Origin: Actinoplanes sp. TBRC 11911
Lineage (GTDB): Bacteria; Actinomycetota; Actinomycetes; Mycobacteriales; Micromonosporaceae
Assembly: GCF_012933445.1 (NCBI RefSeq)
Contig: NZ_JABBNC010000038.1
Location: 40,586 to 104,585, forward strand
DNA length: 64,000 bases
Direction of reading: 5' to 3'
The position numbers and the translations under genes were made by a program. Positions 43,606 to 51,935 of this stretch are shown in pieces; the stretch's first letter is position 1; every line of letters starts with the position of its first letter. Below the pieces are notes generated by a model, which was not told the DNA's origin, did no database searches, and saw only the letters and a program-made list of their open reading frames with translations.

Positions 43606-43998
43606 ATGCCTCCTACGCCTGACGAACTGGAGCCGCAGCACACGCTCTCTACTGCTACAACGCGGTTCGACGAGCTTCGGATGCGCGACGCGCTCGCGTC
43701 GATGGCCGCCGAGTCGGGGCCGCTGAGCCGCGATGAGGCCCTGGAGATGCTGGCGCTGAGCGAGGTGGTGATTCGCAAGGCGGGGTACGGGCGGCAGACG
43801 ATGGTGCGGGCGGCGCGCGGCGCGGGGGCGTCGTGGACGCAGATCGGGGCAGCGCTCGGTAGTAGTAAGCAGGCGGCCTGGGAAGCGCACAGCCGGTGGA
43901 TCGAGGAGCAGGCGCGGCAGCACGAGCGGACCGGGGATGAAGGGTTCGACGCGGAGCAGGCCGACGACGCTCGCGGGGTGGCCGGGTCGCCGGATTAG
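43606..43998 (+). CDS. Small helix-turn-helix protein
   Basis: The protein is 130 residues from ATG 43606 (MPPTPDELEPQHTLSTATTR). The in-frame ATG at 43570 would add twelve unlikely residues. The segment ASWTQIGAALGSSKQAAWEA is a clear helix-turn-helix, flanked by charged helices. The acidic C-terminus is low in complexity. It probably binds DNA, but no target is suggested by its neighbours. It is transcribed away from the cyclic-di-GMP gene. Confidence 0.75.
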   Translation: MPPTPDELEPQHTLSTATTRFDELRMRDALASMAAESGPLSRDEALEMLALSEVVIRKAGYGRQTMVRAARGAGASWTQIGAALGSSKQAAWEAHSRWIEEQARQHERTGDEGFDAEQADDARGVAGSPD

Positions 43999-44040
43999 TC
44001 CGGCGTCGGGCGGCTTATCCGACATGGCGCGCCGGCTGGA

Positions 44041-44850
44041 TCAGTCGCCCACCGCGGCCGGGCGGTCCATGTGGCTGTACTGGGACCACGAACCCGGGTA
44101 AAGGCGGCCCGGGGCGAAGCCGGCGCGCTCCAGGGCCAGCAGGTTGTGGCAGGCCGTGACGCCGGAGCCGCAGTACGAGACGACGTCGGCGCCGTCCTTG
44201 ATCCCGACGGCCTCGAAGCGGGCGCGCAATGCCGCGGGCGGGAGGAAACGGCCCGCGGCGTCGACATTTTCGCGGCAGGGGACGCTGCGGGCGCCCGGGA
44301 TGTGGCCGGGGCGCGGATCGATCGGCTCGGTGTCGCCGCGGAATCGTTCCGGCTGGCGCGCGTCGATGACCACGTAGTTCTGGCTGGTCGCGTCGGTGAG
44401 CGTGGCCAGGCGGGTCGCGGGCCACGGGCGTACCGGGAACGCTTTTGAGGATTTTTCGGTTAAGTCGGTTTCGAGCTCGCCGTCGTAGGCCGTCAAGCCG
44501 CCGTCCAGCAGTGCGGCGTCGTGGCCGGTCGCGCGCAGCATCCAGACCAGGCGGGCGGCCATCACCCCGCCCGCGTCGTCGTAGGCGATCACCACGTCGT
44601 CGGTGCCGATGCCCAGCGCGCCCATGCTCGCGGCGAAATCGGCCGGATCGGGCAGCGGATGACGACCCTCCGCCGGCGAGGCCGGGGCGGCGAGATCATG
44701 CATGTCGACGAAGATCGCGCCGGGAAGATGGCCCTTTTCGTACGCCTCGCGCCCGCTGCGCCCATCGAGATAGAACCGGACATCGGCCAGCACGACGGGC
44801 TCCGAACGGTCACGCACCCACTCGGGGCTCACCACGGGTTCGATGGTCAC
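44041..44850 (-). CDS. Sulfurtransferase (rhodanese / mercaptopyruvate type)
   Basis: The 269-residue protein has two rhodanese domains. The active site loop of the C-terminal domain is CGSGVT with Cys227. A loop of this kind fits 3-mercaptopyruvate sulfurtransferases better than thiosulfate enzymes. It transfers sulfane sulfur to acceptors such as cyanide or thiols. The 25-bp tandem repeat at 44856-44905 lies directly upstream. Confidence 0.9.
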   Translation of the reverse strand: MTIEPVVSPEWVRDRSEPVVLADVRFYLDGRSGREAYEKGHLPGAIFVDMHDLAAPASPAEGRHPLPDPADFAASMGALGIGTDDVVIAYDDAGGVMAARLVWMLRATGHDAALLDGGLTAYDGELETDLTEKSSKAFPVRPWPATRLATLTDATSQNYVVIDARQPERFRGDTEPIDPRPGHIPGARSVPCRENVDAAGRFLPPAALRARFEAVGIKDGADVVSYCGSGVTACHNLLALERAGFAPGRLYPGSWSQYSHMDRPAAVGD

Positions 44851-44855
44851 GCTGC

Positions 44856-44905
44856 TTTATGTACCACCCGGGTGCTCGTGTTTATGTACCACCCGGGTGC
44901 TCGTG
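44856..44905. repeat. Perfect tandem duplication, two 25-bp units
   Basis: Two identical adjacent 25-base units lie at 44856-44880 and 44881-44905 (each begins TTTATGTACCACCCGGG). The second unit encodes the last residues and stop of the small membrane gene. The first lies in the gap before the sulfurtransferase. Confidence 0.95.
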
Positions 44906-45193
44906 CGGGCGGCGGCCCCTCGGCCGGAACCGGACCACCGCAACGCCCGCCAGCACGATCGCGGGCACCGTGATGAATACCGTCACCATGCCGCGGTCCA
45001 GCCCGGTGCCGATCACGACCAGCGCCAGGGCCACGCCGAAGAGCAGGTGGTAATAGCCGGCGTCGCGTACGCACCGGAAGGCCCGCGCGGTCGGACCCGG
45101 CGCGCGGCCGGTGGCCAGCATCCAGACGCCGTAGCCGGCCAGGATCAGCCCGGCCACCGCGCCGACCGACATGGTCCACACACTGGTGCTCAC
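44882..45193 (-). CDS. Small three-helix membrane protein
   Basis: The protein is 103 residues from GTG 45193 (MSTSVWTMSVGAVAGLILAG). It has three predicted membrane helices and a basic C-terminal tail ending RPHEHPGGT, which is encoded by one copy of a tandem 25-bp duplication. It lies just upstream of the sulfurtransferase on the same strand. No family is recognised. Confidence 0.7.
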   Translation of the reverse strand: MSTSVWTMSVGAVAGLILAGYGVWMLATGRAPGPTARAFRCVRDAGYYHLLFGVALALVVIGTGLDRGMVTVFITVPAIVLAGVAVVRFRPRGRRPHEHPGGT

Positions 45194-45265
45194 CCCTCGA
45201 GTCTGCGGCCGGCACGCGGCTGATCAGCGTGAACGCGCAAATTGCACCCGAGGGGTGGGCCTGCC

Positions 45266-45760
45266 TCAGCGGTAGTTGGTGAACTGCAGGGCGACGCCGA
45301 AGTCCTCGCCCTTGAGCAGCGTGATCACCGTCTGCAGGTCGTCCTTCTTCTTGCCGGTCACCCGCAGCTGGTCGCCCTGGATCTGGGCCTGCACACCCTT
45401 CGGGCCCTCGTCGCGGATCTTCTTGCTGATCGACTTGGCCTTGTCCGTGTCGATGCCCTCGACGACCGTGCAGTCGATCTTGAAGGTCTTGCCGGACTGG
45501 CGGGGCTCGCCGGCCTCCAGCGACTTCAGCGAGATGTTGCGCTTGACGAGCTTCTCCTTGAACACGTCGAGCGCGGCGGAGGCCCGCTCCTCGGTCTCCG
45601 AGGTGATCGTCACGCCGGATTCACCCGACTTGGCTATCTCGGTGCCCGTGCCGCGGAAGTCGAACCGGGTGCTGAGCTCCTTCTCCGCCTGGTGGAACGC
45701 GTTGTCGACCTCCTGCCGGTCGACCTTGCTCACGATGTCGAAGGACGGGCTGGCTGCCAT
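45266..45760 (-). CDS. YajQ family nucleotide-binding protein
   Basis: The protein is 164 residues from ATG 45760 (MAASPSFDIVSKVDRQEVDN). GGAG eight bases upstream confirms the start. The YajQ fold has two RNA-recognition-like domains. Conserved features include NAFHQAEKELSTRFDFRGTG and the C-terminal GEDFGVALQFTNYR. Members bind nucleotides, and some bind cyclic-di-GMP, which is notable given the cyclic-di-GMP gene 2.6 kb away. Confidence 0.92.
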   Translation of the reverse strand: MAASPSFDIVSKVDRQEVDNAFHQAEKELSTRFDFRGTGTEIAKSGESGVTITSETEERASAALDVFKEKLVKRNISLKSLEAGEPRQSGKTFKIDCTVVEGIDTDKAKSISKKIRDEGPKGVQAQIQGDQLRVTGKKKDDLQTVITLLKGEDFGVALQFTNYR

Positions 45761-45913
45761 GATCAAGACTCCTGCTGGACTGGCGTCGGTCGGTGGGATG
45801 CCGGAAGCTGGTGTCACGGCCCCCGACATGCCGACCGTACCCGGTTGCGAAGACGATCGCGGGTACGGCTATCCTGTTCTCCGCTGCTGCGGGTGACCGC
45901 GGTGGTGTGCCCA

Positions 45914-45994
45914 GGCGGGTTGCCCGAGCGGCCAATGGGAGCGGACTGTAAATCCGTCGCGAAAGCTACGAAGGTTCGAATCCTTCACCCGCCA
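45914..45994 (+). tRNA. tRNA-Tyr (anticodon GTA)
   Basis: This is an 81-base class II tRNA with a long variable arm. The acceptor GGCGGGT pairs with ACCCGCC, the anticodon loop CTGTAAA carries GTA, and the T arm GAAGG/CCTTC has TTCGAAT. The 3' CCA is encoded (45995-45997). It is the only plus-strand RNA gene in the window. Confidence 0.97.
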
Positions 45995-46007
45995 CCAGGT
46001 GCACGAC

Positions 46008-46046
46008 AAGGCCCCTCACCAGCCGGATCGGTTGGAGAGGGGCCTT
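46008..46046 (+). terminator. Terminator after tRNA-Tyr
   Basis: The stem AAGGCCCCTC/GAGGGGCCTT is extended by CCAGCC/GGTTGG inside, with TTTCTC following. It is a strong intrinsic terminator 14 bases after the tRNA. Confidence 0.85.
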
Positions 46047-46303
46047 TCTCATTGATCTGGCTAAGTGCGGCTCGCGGATTAAGGACAGACGCCGATTCGT
46101 TCAGGCGACCTGACTGGCGGAATGTGATCCGACGCCCGGAGCTCTACAGAGGCTGAATCGAACTCCGCGCGGCGCGGCCTTTCTGCTGCGCTCGCATAGA
46201 TCGCCTCTCGGCCCTGCTGAACCATCTGTTTAGGCGTTGCGTTGACCGACATCATGATCTAACGTCCGTCTGCCCAATCAAGAATCTCCAACGGGGGTAA
46301 CAC
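46047..46303. other. Intergenic region without a gene
   Basis: About 257 bases between the tRNA-Tyr terminator and the secreted protein. No gene or clear promoter was found. A ribosome binding site (GGGGGT) lies six bases before the next start. Confidence 0.5.
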
Positions 46304-47695
46304 GTGCGACGTCTCATTGGCGTCATCATCGGAGCTGCTGTCATATCGTCCACTGTGGCCGTTACGCCCGCTTTCGCGGCTGACGACGCAGTGACGGGTG
46401 CGTACTACCCGGTCGCTCCGGCCCGGGTACTCGACACGCGCAGCGGCCTGGGCGCGCCCAAAGCAGCACTGGGCGCAGGGAAATTCATCGATCTGCAGGC
46501 CACGGGCCGCGGCGGCGTGCCGACGGTCGGCGTGTCCGCAGTCGTACTGAACGTCACCGTGACCAGCGGCACCGCGTCCAGTTTCCTGACGGTCTACCCA
46601 ACCGGGGCGGCCAAACCCACCACATCGTCCATCAACTTCCCCAAGGGCTGGACCGGGGCCAACTCGGTGACCACCGGAGTCGGCACCGGCGGCAAGGTGC
46701 GGATCTACAACGGAAACGGCGCCACGCAGGTGATCGCCGACGTTGTCGGTTTCTACGCGGCCGACAGCACCGTCCTTCCGCAGGCCGGACCGAATGATTC
46801 GGACTTCTACCCGATCACGCCGACCCGCTGGATTGACACCCGGGACGGCGGAGAGGGGGCCCGGCTTGGCGATGGCGACTACTACCAGCTCGGCTTCATC
46901 TTCGATCCGTCCGTCAACCCGTACGTCCGTGCGGTCGCGCTGAACATCACCGCGGTCAGCCCGACCGGGACCGGGTACCTGTCGACGTGGAACGGCGACG
47001 AGAGCGAGAGTTCGTTCCCGACGACGTCGACGCTGAACTACACCAGCGGGCACAACGTTCCCAACATGGCCATCGTCCCAACCTCGCCCTGCACGGCGGC
47101 TGAGACGTGGTGCGCAGACGAGAATGGGAACTTGGGCGTCAAGATCGGCGTGATCAACGCCGTCGCGGGTGGTAAGTCGACCCACCTCATCGTCGACCTC
47201 GTCGGCGCGTATGACAACTCGGCGCCCGGCCAGGGCCTTCGGTTCAAGCCGATCACTCCGCAGCGGATCACCGACACCCGCAGCGGCCTGGGGTACCCGA
47301 CGGCGCTCGGGAAGGGCGTCACGGGCAACGTGACGGTGCCCGACAGCCTCACGCAGGCGTACGCACTCTCCACCAATGTCACCGCGGTCACGCCGACGGC
47401 CAACACCTTCCTGACCCTGTGGCCGAGTGGATTCGACCGGCCCACGGCCAGCAACCTCAACCCGACCCCCGGCCAGATCGTCTCGAACGCTGCGGTTGTG
47501 GGGCTGGGCGCGGACAACGCGTTCAACATCTACAACCTCGACGGCTCGACCAACGTGGTCGTGGATGTCAACGGCACCTTCCAGCCCCTCGCCACGGTGG
47601 GCGCCCAGGCGAAGGCGAAAGCCCAAGCCCGGTCCACCTCCGGCAAGGGCAGCCGGAGCGGCACGGCGGTCAACGGGCCGCACCGCACCCGCTGA
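46304..47695 (+). CDS. Secreted three-repeat surface protein
   Basis: The protein is 463 residues from GTG 46304. An N-terminal Sec signal peptide (MRRLIGVIIGAAVISSTVAV, cleaved near AFA-ADD) leads to three divergent repeats of about 135-150 residues. Each repeat opens with P.R..DTR.G.G, holds LN(V/I)TAV and T(F/Y)LT-W/YP, and ends with V(I/V)D(V/L)VG. The C-terminus is Ala/Lys/Ser-rich. Such repeats occur in actinobacterial exported proteins, and function is unknown. Two hairpins follow the gene. Confidence 0.8.
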   Translation: MRRLIGVIIGAAVISSTVAVTPAFAADDAVTGAYYPVAPARVLDTRSGLGAPKAALGAGKFIDLQATGRGGVPTVGVSAVVLNVTVTSGTASSFLTVYPTGAAKPTTSSINFPKGWTGANSVTTGVGTGGKVRIYNGNGATQVIADVVGFYAADSTVLPQAGPNDSDFYPITPTRWIDTRDGGEGARLGDGDYYQLGFIFDPSVNPYVRAVALNITAVSPTGTGYLSTWNGDESESSFPTTSTLNYTSGHNVPNMAIVPTSPCTAAETWCADENGNLGVKIGVINAVAGGKSTHLIVDLVGAYDNSAPGQGLRFKPITPQRITDTRSGLGYPTALGKGVTGNVTVPDSLTQAYALSTNVTAVTPTANTFLTLWPSGFDRPTASNLNPTPGQIVSNAAVVGLGADNAFNIYNLDGSTNVVVDVNGTFQPLATVGAQAKAKAQARSTSGKGSRSGTAVNGPHRTR

Positions 47696-47707
47696 TCGCT
47701 TGAAGAA

Positions 47708-47742
47708 ATGGCTCCGGCCGGGCCAAGCGTGGCCGGAGCCAT
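47708..47742 (+). terminator. Terminator after the secreted protein
   Basis: A 12-bp perfect stem (ATGGCTCCGGCC and its complement) with an 11-base loop lies 12 bases past the stop codon. Confidence 0.8.
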
Positions 47743-47749
47743 CATGCGC

Positions 47750-47788
47750 AAAAGCCCGTCACTGCTGGTCGAGCAGTGACGGGCTTTT
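47750..47788. terminator. Bidirectional terminator between convergent genes
   Basis: A 17-bp perfect stem (AAAAGCCCGTCACTGCT) with a 5-base loop is flanked by A and T runs on both sides, so it works for the plus-strand secreted protein and the minus-strand MOSC gene. Confidence 0.9.
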
Positions 47789-47794
47789 GGTCGT

Positions 47795-48460
47795 TCAGGA
47801 CTGCCGCGTGAGCTTGGCGGTTACCTCTTGCCGCAGGTCGTCGGGCAGCTCGTTCGCCTCTAAGAGACGTGCCAGCGACTTGGGCTCGTGCATATAAATG
47901 TGGAACGCCTCGGCGATCGTCACGCCGTGCGCCGGGCGGTGCACGAGCTCGATCGGGTCGCCCGCGCGCAGGAAGCCCGCGGTGACGATCCGGAAGTAGG
48001 TGCCAGTGCGATTCGCCGCGGTGAAGCGCTTTGTCCAGCGCGGCTCGGCCATCCGGGCCTGGAACGTCGCGCACGGTATCCGCCCGAAGGTCGCCTGCAG
48101 CACGACCGTGTCGCCGATCCGCCACCGCTCGCCCACCACAGCGCCGCAGACGTCCATCCCGGACGTGGTCAGATTTTCGCCGAAGTAGCCGCCGGGTAGT
48201 TCGCGGTCGAGCTCCTTCTGCCACCAGTCGAGGTCTTCCCGGGCGTACACGTAGACGGCCTGGTTGTCGCCGCCGTGATGCTTGGTGTCGCCGATCGGGT
48301 CGCCGACCAGTCCACTGTGCAGGCCGGTGCGCTTCGGGCCGGGCGGGCGCACCTCGACCGCGTGCTCGACCGGCCGCTTGTCGATGCCGGTGACGGGCAT
48401 GCCCTTCGCCGGGTTCGGGCGGGCGACGCCGATGTTCACCGAGAGTATTTTGCCGCTCAT
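47795..48460 (-). CDS. MOSC domain protein (YiiM-like)
   Basis: The 221-residue protein has the MOSC fold of molybdenum-cofactor sulfurase C-terminal domains. The conserved cysteine lies in RIPCATFQARM. The N-terminal GDTKHHGGDNQAVYVYARED and GENLTTSGMDV match the YiiM subgroup, which may handle sulfur or detoxify N-hydroxylated bases. Its start overlaps the GNAT stop by four bases, so the two are coupled. Confidence 0.9.
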   Translation of the reverse strand: MSGKILSVNIGVARPNPAKGMPVTGIDKRPVEHAVEVRPPGPKRTGLHSGLVGDPIGDTKHHGGDNQAVYVYAREDLDWWQKELDRELPGGYFGENLTTSGMDVCGAVVGERWRIGDTVVLQATFGRIPCATFQARMAEPRWTKRFTAANRTGTYFRIVTAGFLRAGDPIELVHRPAHGVTIAEAFHIYMHEPKSLARLLEANELPDDLRQEVTAKLTRQS

Positions 48461-49005
48461 GACGAGAACTCCACTACGGTGCGATCTTCGACCGGTTGGT
48501 AGCCGAGGCGTGAGTACAGTCGGTTGCTGGTCGGGTTGGCGAGGTCGGTGTTGAGGACCACGTCGCGTACGCCGGTGGCCAGCGCGGCGCGCGTCGCCGA
48601 GAAGGTGGCGCCTGCGGCGTAGCCGTGTCCGCGCAGTTCGGGTGGCGTGTAGACGATCTGCACCCGGATCATGGCGGACGCCGGCCGCGATCGGATCGCC
48701 ATTGACACCGGCTCGCCGTCATCCTCCCAGAGGGTGATGCCGCCGGACGCGAGCCGGTCGTCGGTGATCGCCGCGATGTCGCCGGGGCGTTCACCGATCT
48801 CGTGGTGGAACGCGCTGACCCAGCGGATCAGTAACGCTCGGTCGTCGGGGTGGGCGGGACGTGGCTTTCCGTGCGGCGGCGTAACGGGTGAGATCAGGGT
48901 TTCGAGCCGGTACAGCCGGGTGCGCCGGCCGATCGTCGCGATGGCGCCGGTCCGTCGTTGCCAGGCCGCGGCGAAATCGTCCGCGACATCGGCAAGAAGA
49001 TTCAC
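48457..49005 (-). CDS. GNAT acetyltransferase, C-terminal (catalytic) part of a split gene
   Basis: This 182-residue part contains the acetyl-CoA-binding GNAT motif (VYTPPELRGHGYAAGATFSA). It starts at GTG 49005, overlapping the stop of the N-terminal part (GTGA). Together the two parts match one 280-290-residue actinobacterial acetyltransferase. The reading frame joins if one extra base is present in the run of six T (minus strand) at about 49016-49021. Translational coupling may still allow both halves to be made. Confidence 0.75.
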   Translation of the reverse strand: MNLLADVADDFAAAWQRRTGAIATIGRRTRLYRLETLISPVTPPHGKPRPAHPDDRALLIRWVSAFHHEIGERPGDIAAITDDRLASGGITLWEDDGEPVSMAIRSRPASAMIRVQIVYTPPELRGHGYAAGATFSATRAALATGVRDVVLNTDLANPTSNRLYSRLGYQPVEDRTVVEFSS

Positions 49006-49295
49006 GCCATCGAGGAAAAAACCGACAAAATGCTGACTGCGTCTCGGACGGCCTCGGGCGGCATCTCACTGAAGATCATCGGGTGCGGCGGCGTCTGCAT
49101 CAGTACGCCCGTGACGGTCCCGCCCGTGTGCCAAAAGCCGAAAACCGGACTTCCTTGCCCGTACGCCTGGAGGCCGCGCCGTCGCAACGTATCGATCAGC
49201 GTGAGGAGCACGGTGTGCTGGACCGGTCGGGACCGGAGGAACCCGCTCGCGGTGGTCTCGAAATGATCGACGTCGCCAGTCAGCTCCCAGACCAT
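49002..49295 (-). CDS. GNAT acetyltransferase, N-terminal part of a split gene
   Basis: The 97 residues (MVWELTGDVDHFETTASGFL onward, with TPPHPMIFSEMPPEA) match the N-terminal half of the same protein family. The frame ends SVFSSMA-stop. In the other frame the continuation reads FLDGVNLLADVADDFAAAW and leads into the catalytic part. This points to a frameshift in a homopolymer, either real or a sequencing error. Confidence 0.7.
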   Translation of the reverse strand: MVWELTGDVDHFETTASGFLRSRPVQHTVLLTLIDTLRRRGLQAYGQGSPVFGFWHTGGTVTGVLMQTPPHPMIFSEMPPEAVRDAVSILSVFSSMA

Positions 49296-50257
49296 GCTTC
49301 CATCCTCGGCCAGCGGTGTGGGTGTGGCGAGCGATTATGCCCCCGAGTTCGAGACGGCCGGCCGCGGGCGCCGATACGGTGCGTGGCCTCCGTGCGTCAT
49401 CGAAGACCCGGCCGCCGCAGAAGTCTCCCTCTACCCCGTCCGCAGCGCCTCCTCGCCGAACCGGCCGGGGTTAGGTCCGTGGTCGCAACCTGCTCGGGCC
49501 AGCTCTCGGACGGACGCAGCGGGATCGGGCGGACCTGCCACCGGCTCCCACCACCGACACCCTGTGTCAGGAGACCGCGCCAGCCACCGGCCACTCCACA
49601 TCACGCCTCGTCGCGTGTCTGCGCACGGCACGTCTGCAAAGTTCCCGCCGTGGTGGCTGTCGCGTGCCACGCCGCAGGATCTCGGCTTGTCCGACATTTC
49701 CCTTCATCAGGGGCAGCCTCGGTGTCCGGGTGATCGCGAACTGCATGTTGCCCATGACCGAGCGCTTTATGTCGCCCTTGACCATATTCGAGGCGTCCGG
49801 TTCGCGGTAGCACGGCCGAGTTTTCGAGACCTTGGAGAGTTATGGCTCGTATGTGGGCGTAACTCTCCAAGGTCTCGGAATCAGCGAGAAAACCGTGGCC
49901 GCAAAAGGTGTTTAGCGGACGAATTGACCGTCCTCTTCGGACTGCCGCCCACGATGCGGTTAGTTTCGCTCAGATAGCGAGACAGCGCGATGCGCGAGCC
50001 GGAAGCGCCCGATTCAGCATCGCTCCGCCGGCCGGCAAAAGCGTTTCTTAGGGACTTAACAGACATCGCAATAGACGGCGGGCACGATCGGCACGGCTGT
50101 CACGACACAGGGTCCGGGCGCTCGCCACCGCGTGGCAAAGTGCAGGCGGGCACGCCGACCGGGGTGGGGCGACCGCTCGCCATCAGGTGGCCAGGCGCAG
50201 GCGGGTAGGCCGACCGGAGTCGCGCGAACGCTCTCGCCGCCGGGTGGCCCGGGTGAG
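49296..50257. other. Variable region without a confident gene
   Basis: About 960 bases hold only short, unconvincing frames. A 61-codon minus-strand frame (49881-50066) starting MSVKSLRNAFAGRRSDAESG has lower GC than its surroundings and could be the start of a lost regulator gene. I could not support it as real. The palindromic element at 49825-49877 lies here. The region looks like a graveyard of decayed or transferred DNA. Confidence 0.5.
49825..49877. mobile_element. MITE-like palindrome (end-to-end copy)
   Basis: Exact 18-bp arms (49825-49842 and 49860-49877) flank a 17-base loop. Positions 49829-49853 are identical over 25 bases to the left end of the element at 57094. Positions 49850-49873 match 21 of 24 bases of its right end. 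The copy looks like the two ends joined with the interior missing. Confidence 0.65.
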
Positions 50258-51272
50258 TTAGGCCGCCCACGCCTCGGCGACTCGAATTAACGTGTCCTGG
50301 CGGGTGGCCGGGTCGTAGACCGTGCCGGCCAGGATCAGCTCGTTGGCTCCGGTGCGGTCGACCAGCGCGTCCAGGCCGGCCACGACCTCCTCGGCGGTGC
50401 CCGCGAACTGGGTGCCGGGGAGCGAGTCGAGCAGGCCGCGCTCGAGGTCGGTCAGCTCGGCCTTCGCCGCCGTCTCCGGGGAGACGATCGGGCCCAGCCG
50501 GCCGGTGCGCAGGCTGAGCGCCATGATACGGCTGGGGCCGGCCAGGTACCGCGCCTCCTCGGTCGTTTCCGCGGCGATCACCGACGCGCTGACCATGACG
50601 TGTGGTTCCGGGTGGTGCGGCGAAGGCTGGAAACCGGCGCGGTACAGGCGGAGCGCGTTGTCCACATCTGAGGTCATGGCGAAGTGGTAGGCGTAGCAGA
50701 ACGGCAGGCCGAGGGCGGCCGTTCTGCTACGCCCCGTACGTGGAGGAACCCAGCATCCAGATCTGCGGCCGCGTCTCGGGCACCGGGGTGGGCTTGAGGC
50801 GCGCCGACGCGTCCGGCTCGATCCGCTCGTCGCCGAGCAGCGAGAGGACGGTCTGCAGGTGGTCGGGAAACTGCTCGACCGTGACGTACGGTGAGACGCC
50901 CCGCAGCGCGGCGGCGGTGGCCTGGTCGGTGCCCGGAGCGCGGCCGATGCCGAGATCGATGCGGTCGGGGTAGAGCGCCTCCAGCATGCTGAACTGCTCG
51001 GCGACCACGAACGGCATGTGGTTGGGCAGCATCACGCCACCCGACCCGACGCGGATCCTGGCCGTTTGCGCGGCGATCGCCCCGATGAGCACGGGCGGCG
51101 AGGTGGAGGCCACGGCCGGCATGTTGTGGTGCTCCGCCACCCAGAACCTGAAATATCCGGATTCGTCGGCGGTCTTCGCGATGTCGAGGGTGCTGCGGAG
51201 GGCATCGGCACTGGAATATCCGTCACGAACCGTAGCGAGATCCAGAACGGACAGTGGCACGCGATTCACCAC
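50258..51272 (-). pseudogene. LLM class flavin-dependent oxidoreductase, disrupted
   Basis: Two frames cover one luciferase-like monooxygenase. The N-terminal part (GTG 51272, VPLSVLDLATVRDGYSSADA, then WVAEHHNMPAVAS) ends at a TAG at 50727. The C-terminal part continues in another frame (ALGLPFCYAYHFAMTSDVD). The break lies inside a perfect 15-bp inverted repeat (50690-50704 and 50719-50733), where a normal STYGARLAAALG-type stretch is replaced by a copy of the downstream strand. The gene is therefore probably inactive. Confidence 0.8.
50690..50733. repeat. 15-bp perfect inverted repeat at the break of the oxidoreductase gene
   Basis: The arms GGCGTAGCAGAACGG (50690-50704) and CCGTTCTGCTACGCC (50719-50733) are separated by 14 bases. 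The arm at 50690-50704 encodes normal protein (CYA region), while the other arm replaces expected sequence and introduces the stop. Confidence 0.85.
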
Positions 51273-51335
51273 TCGACCTTATCTCGCCGCGCAAAACGCA
51301 CATTTCACCCCAGCCCGGAGGAAGCCAGCCAACTC

Positions 51336-51809
51336 CTATCCGAGGCGGAGGATCGCTTCCGCTATGTCGGCGCGCCGAGCCGCGGCGTAGGAGACCTCGG
51401 TCCCCACCTGGCGGAAACCCGCCTTCTCCAGCACCCGGCGCGAGGCCACATTGTCGAGCGCCGCTCTGGCATACAACGGGCGTACCTGGATGATTGTCAG
51501 GAAAAGGGTCAAAGCCTCGGTTGCTATGCCAAGACCCCAGAGCTTGCGGTCTATCCAGTACGTGATTTCCGTGTCGCCGACCATCACGAAGCTGGCGATC
51601 ATGCCGGCGAACGCGCCGTCGTAGGTGACCGCGCGGGTGGTGACCTCCGGGTCGGCGCGGATGCGGGCCTGGTGGGCGTCGAAGCGTACGCGGTCTGTCG
51701 GGTCGTCCGGGGTGAAGGCCGCCATCGAGACCGAATCCGGGTCGCTCATCATGCGGAACAGCTCGTCGTCGTCGCTGTCGTCCAACGTGCGCAGGCCGAT
51801 CACGCCCAT
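51336..51809 (-). CDS. GNAT family N-acetyltransferase
   Basis: The protein is 157 residues from ATG 51809, with GGAGG eight bases upstream. It resembles the RimJ/RimL-type group: the N-terminal GLRTLDDSDDDELFRMMSDP, the core GDTEITYWIDRKLWGLGIAT (acetyl-CoA site) and the end NVASRRVLEKAGFRQVGTEV. It acetylates amino groups, and the substrate is unknown. It is divergent from htpX, with a shared 126-base upstream region. Confidence 0.88.
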   Translation of the reverse strand: MGVIGLRTLDDSDDDELFRMMSDPDSVSMAAFTPDDPTDRVRFDAHQARIRADPEVTTRAVTYDGAFAGMIASFVMVGDTEITYWIDRKLWGLGIATEALTLFLTIIQVRPLYARAALDNVASRRVLEKAGFRQVGTEVSYAAARRADIAEAILRLG

Positions 51810-51935
51810 GAATATCGCCTCCGGTTCTCGCAGCCTGTCTTCAGGCAACTCACAGTCCCGTACGGATGAAATCTTGGCAGGGCGATGTTTCATAGATCGC
51901 GAGGCCTTCCCGGCCCGCATCTCGAAGGAGTTCCT

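Noticed and set aside
45914..46303. tRNA-Tyr as an integration (att) site
   Set aside because: No repeat of the tRNA 3' end and no integrase gene were found downstream within the window.
49294..49977. Plus-strand frame of 227 codons in the variable region
   Set aside because: There is no ribosome binding site and no domain, it runs across the palindromic element, and its composition looks random.
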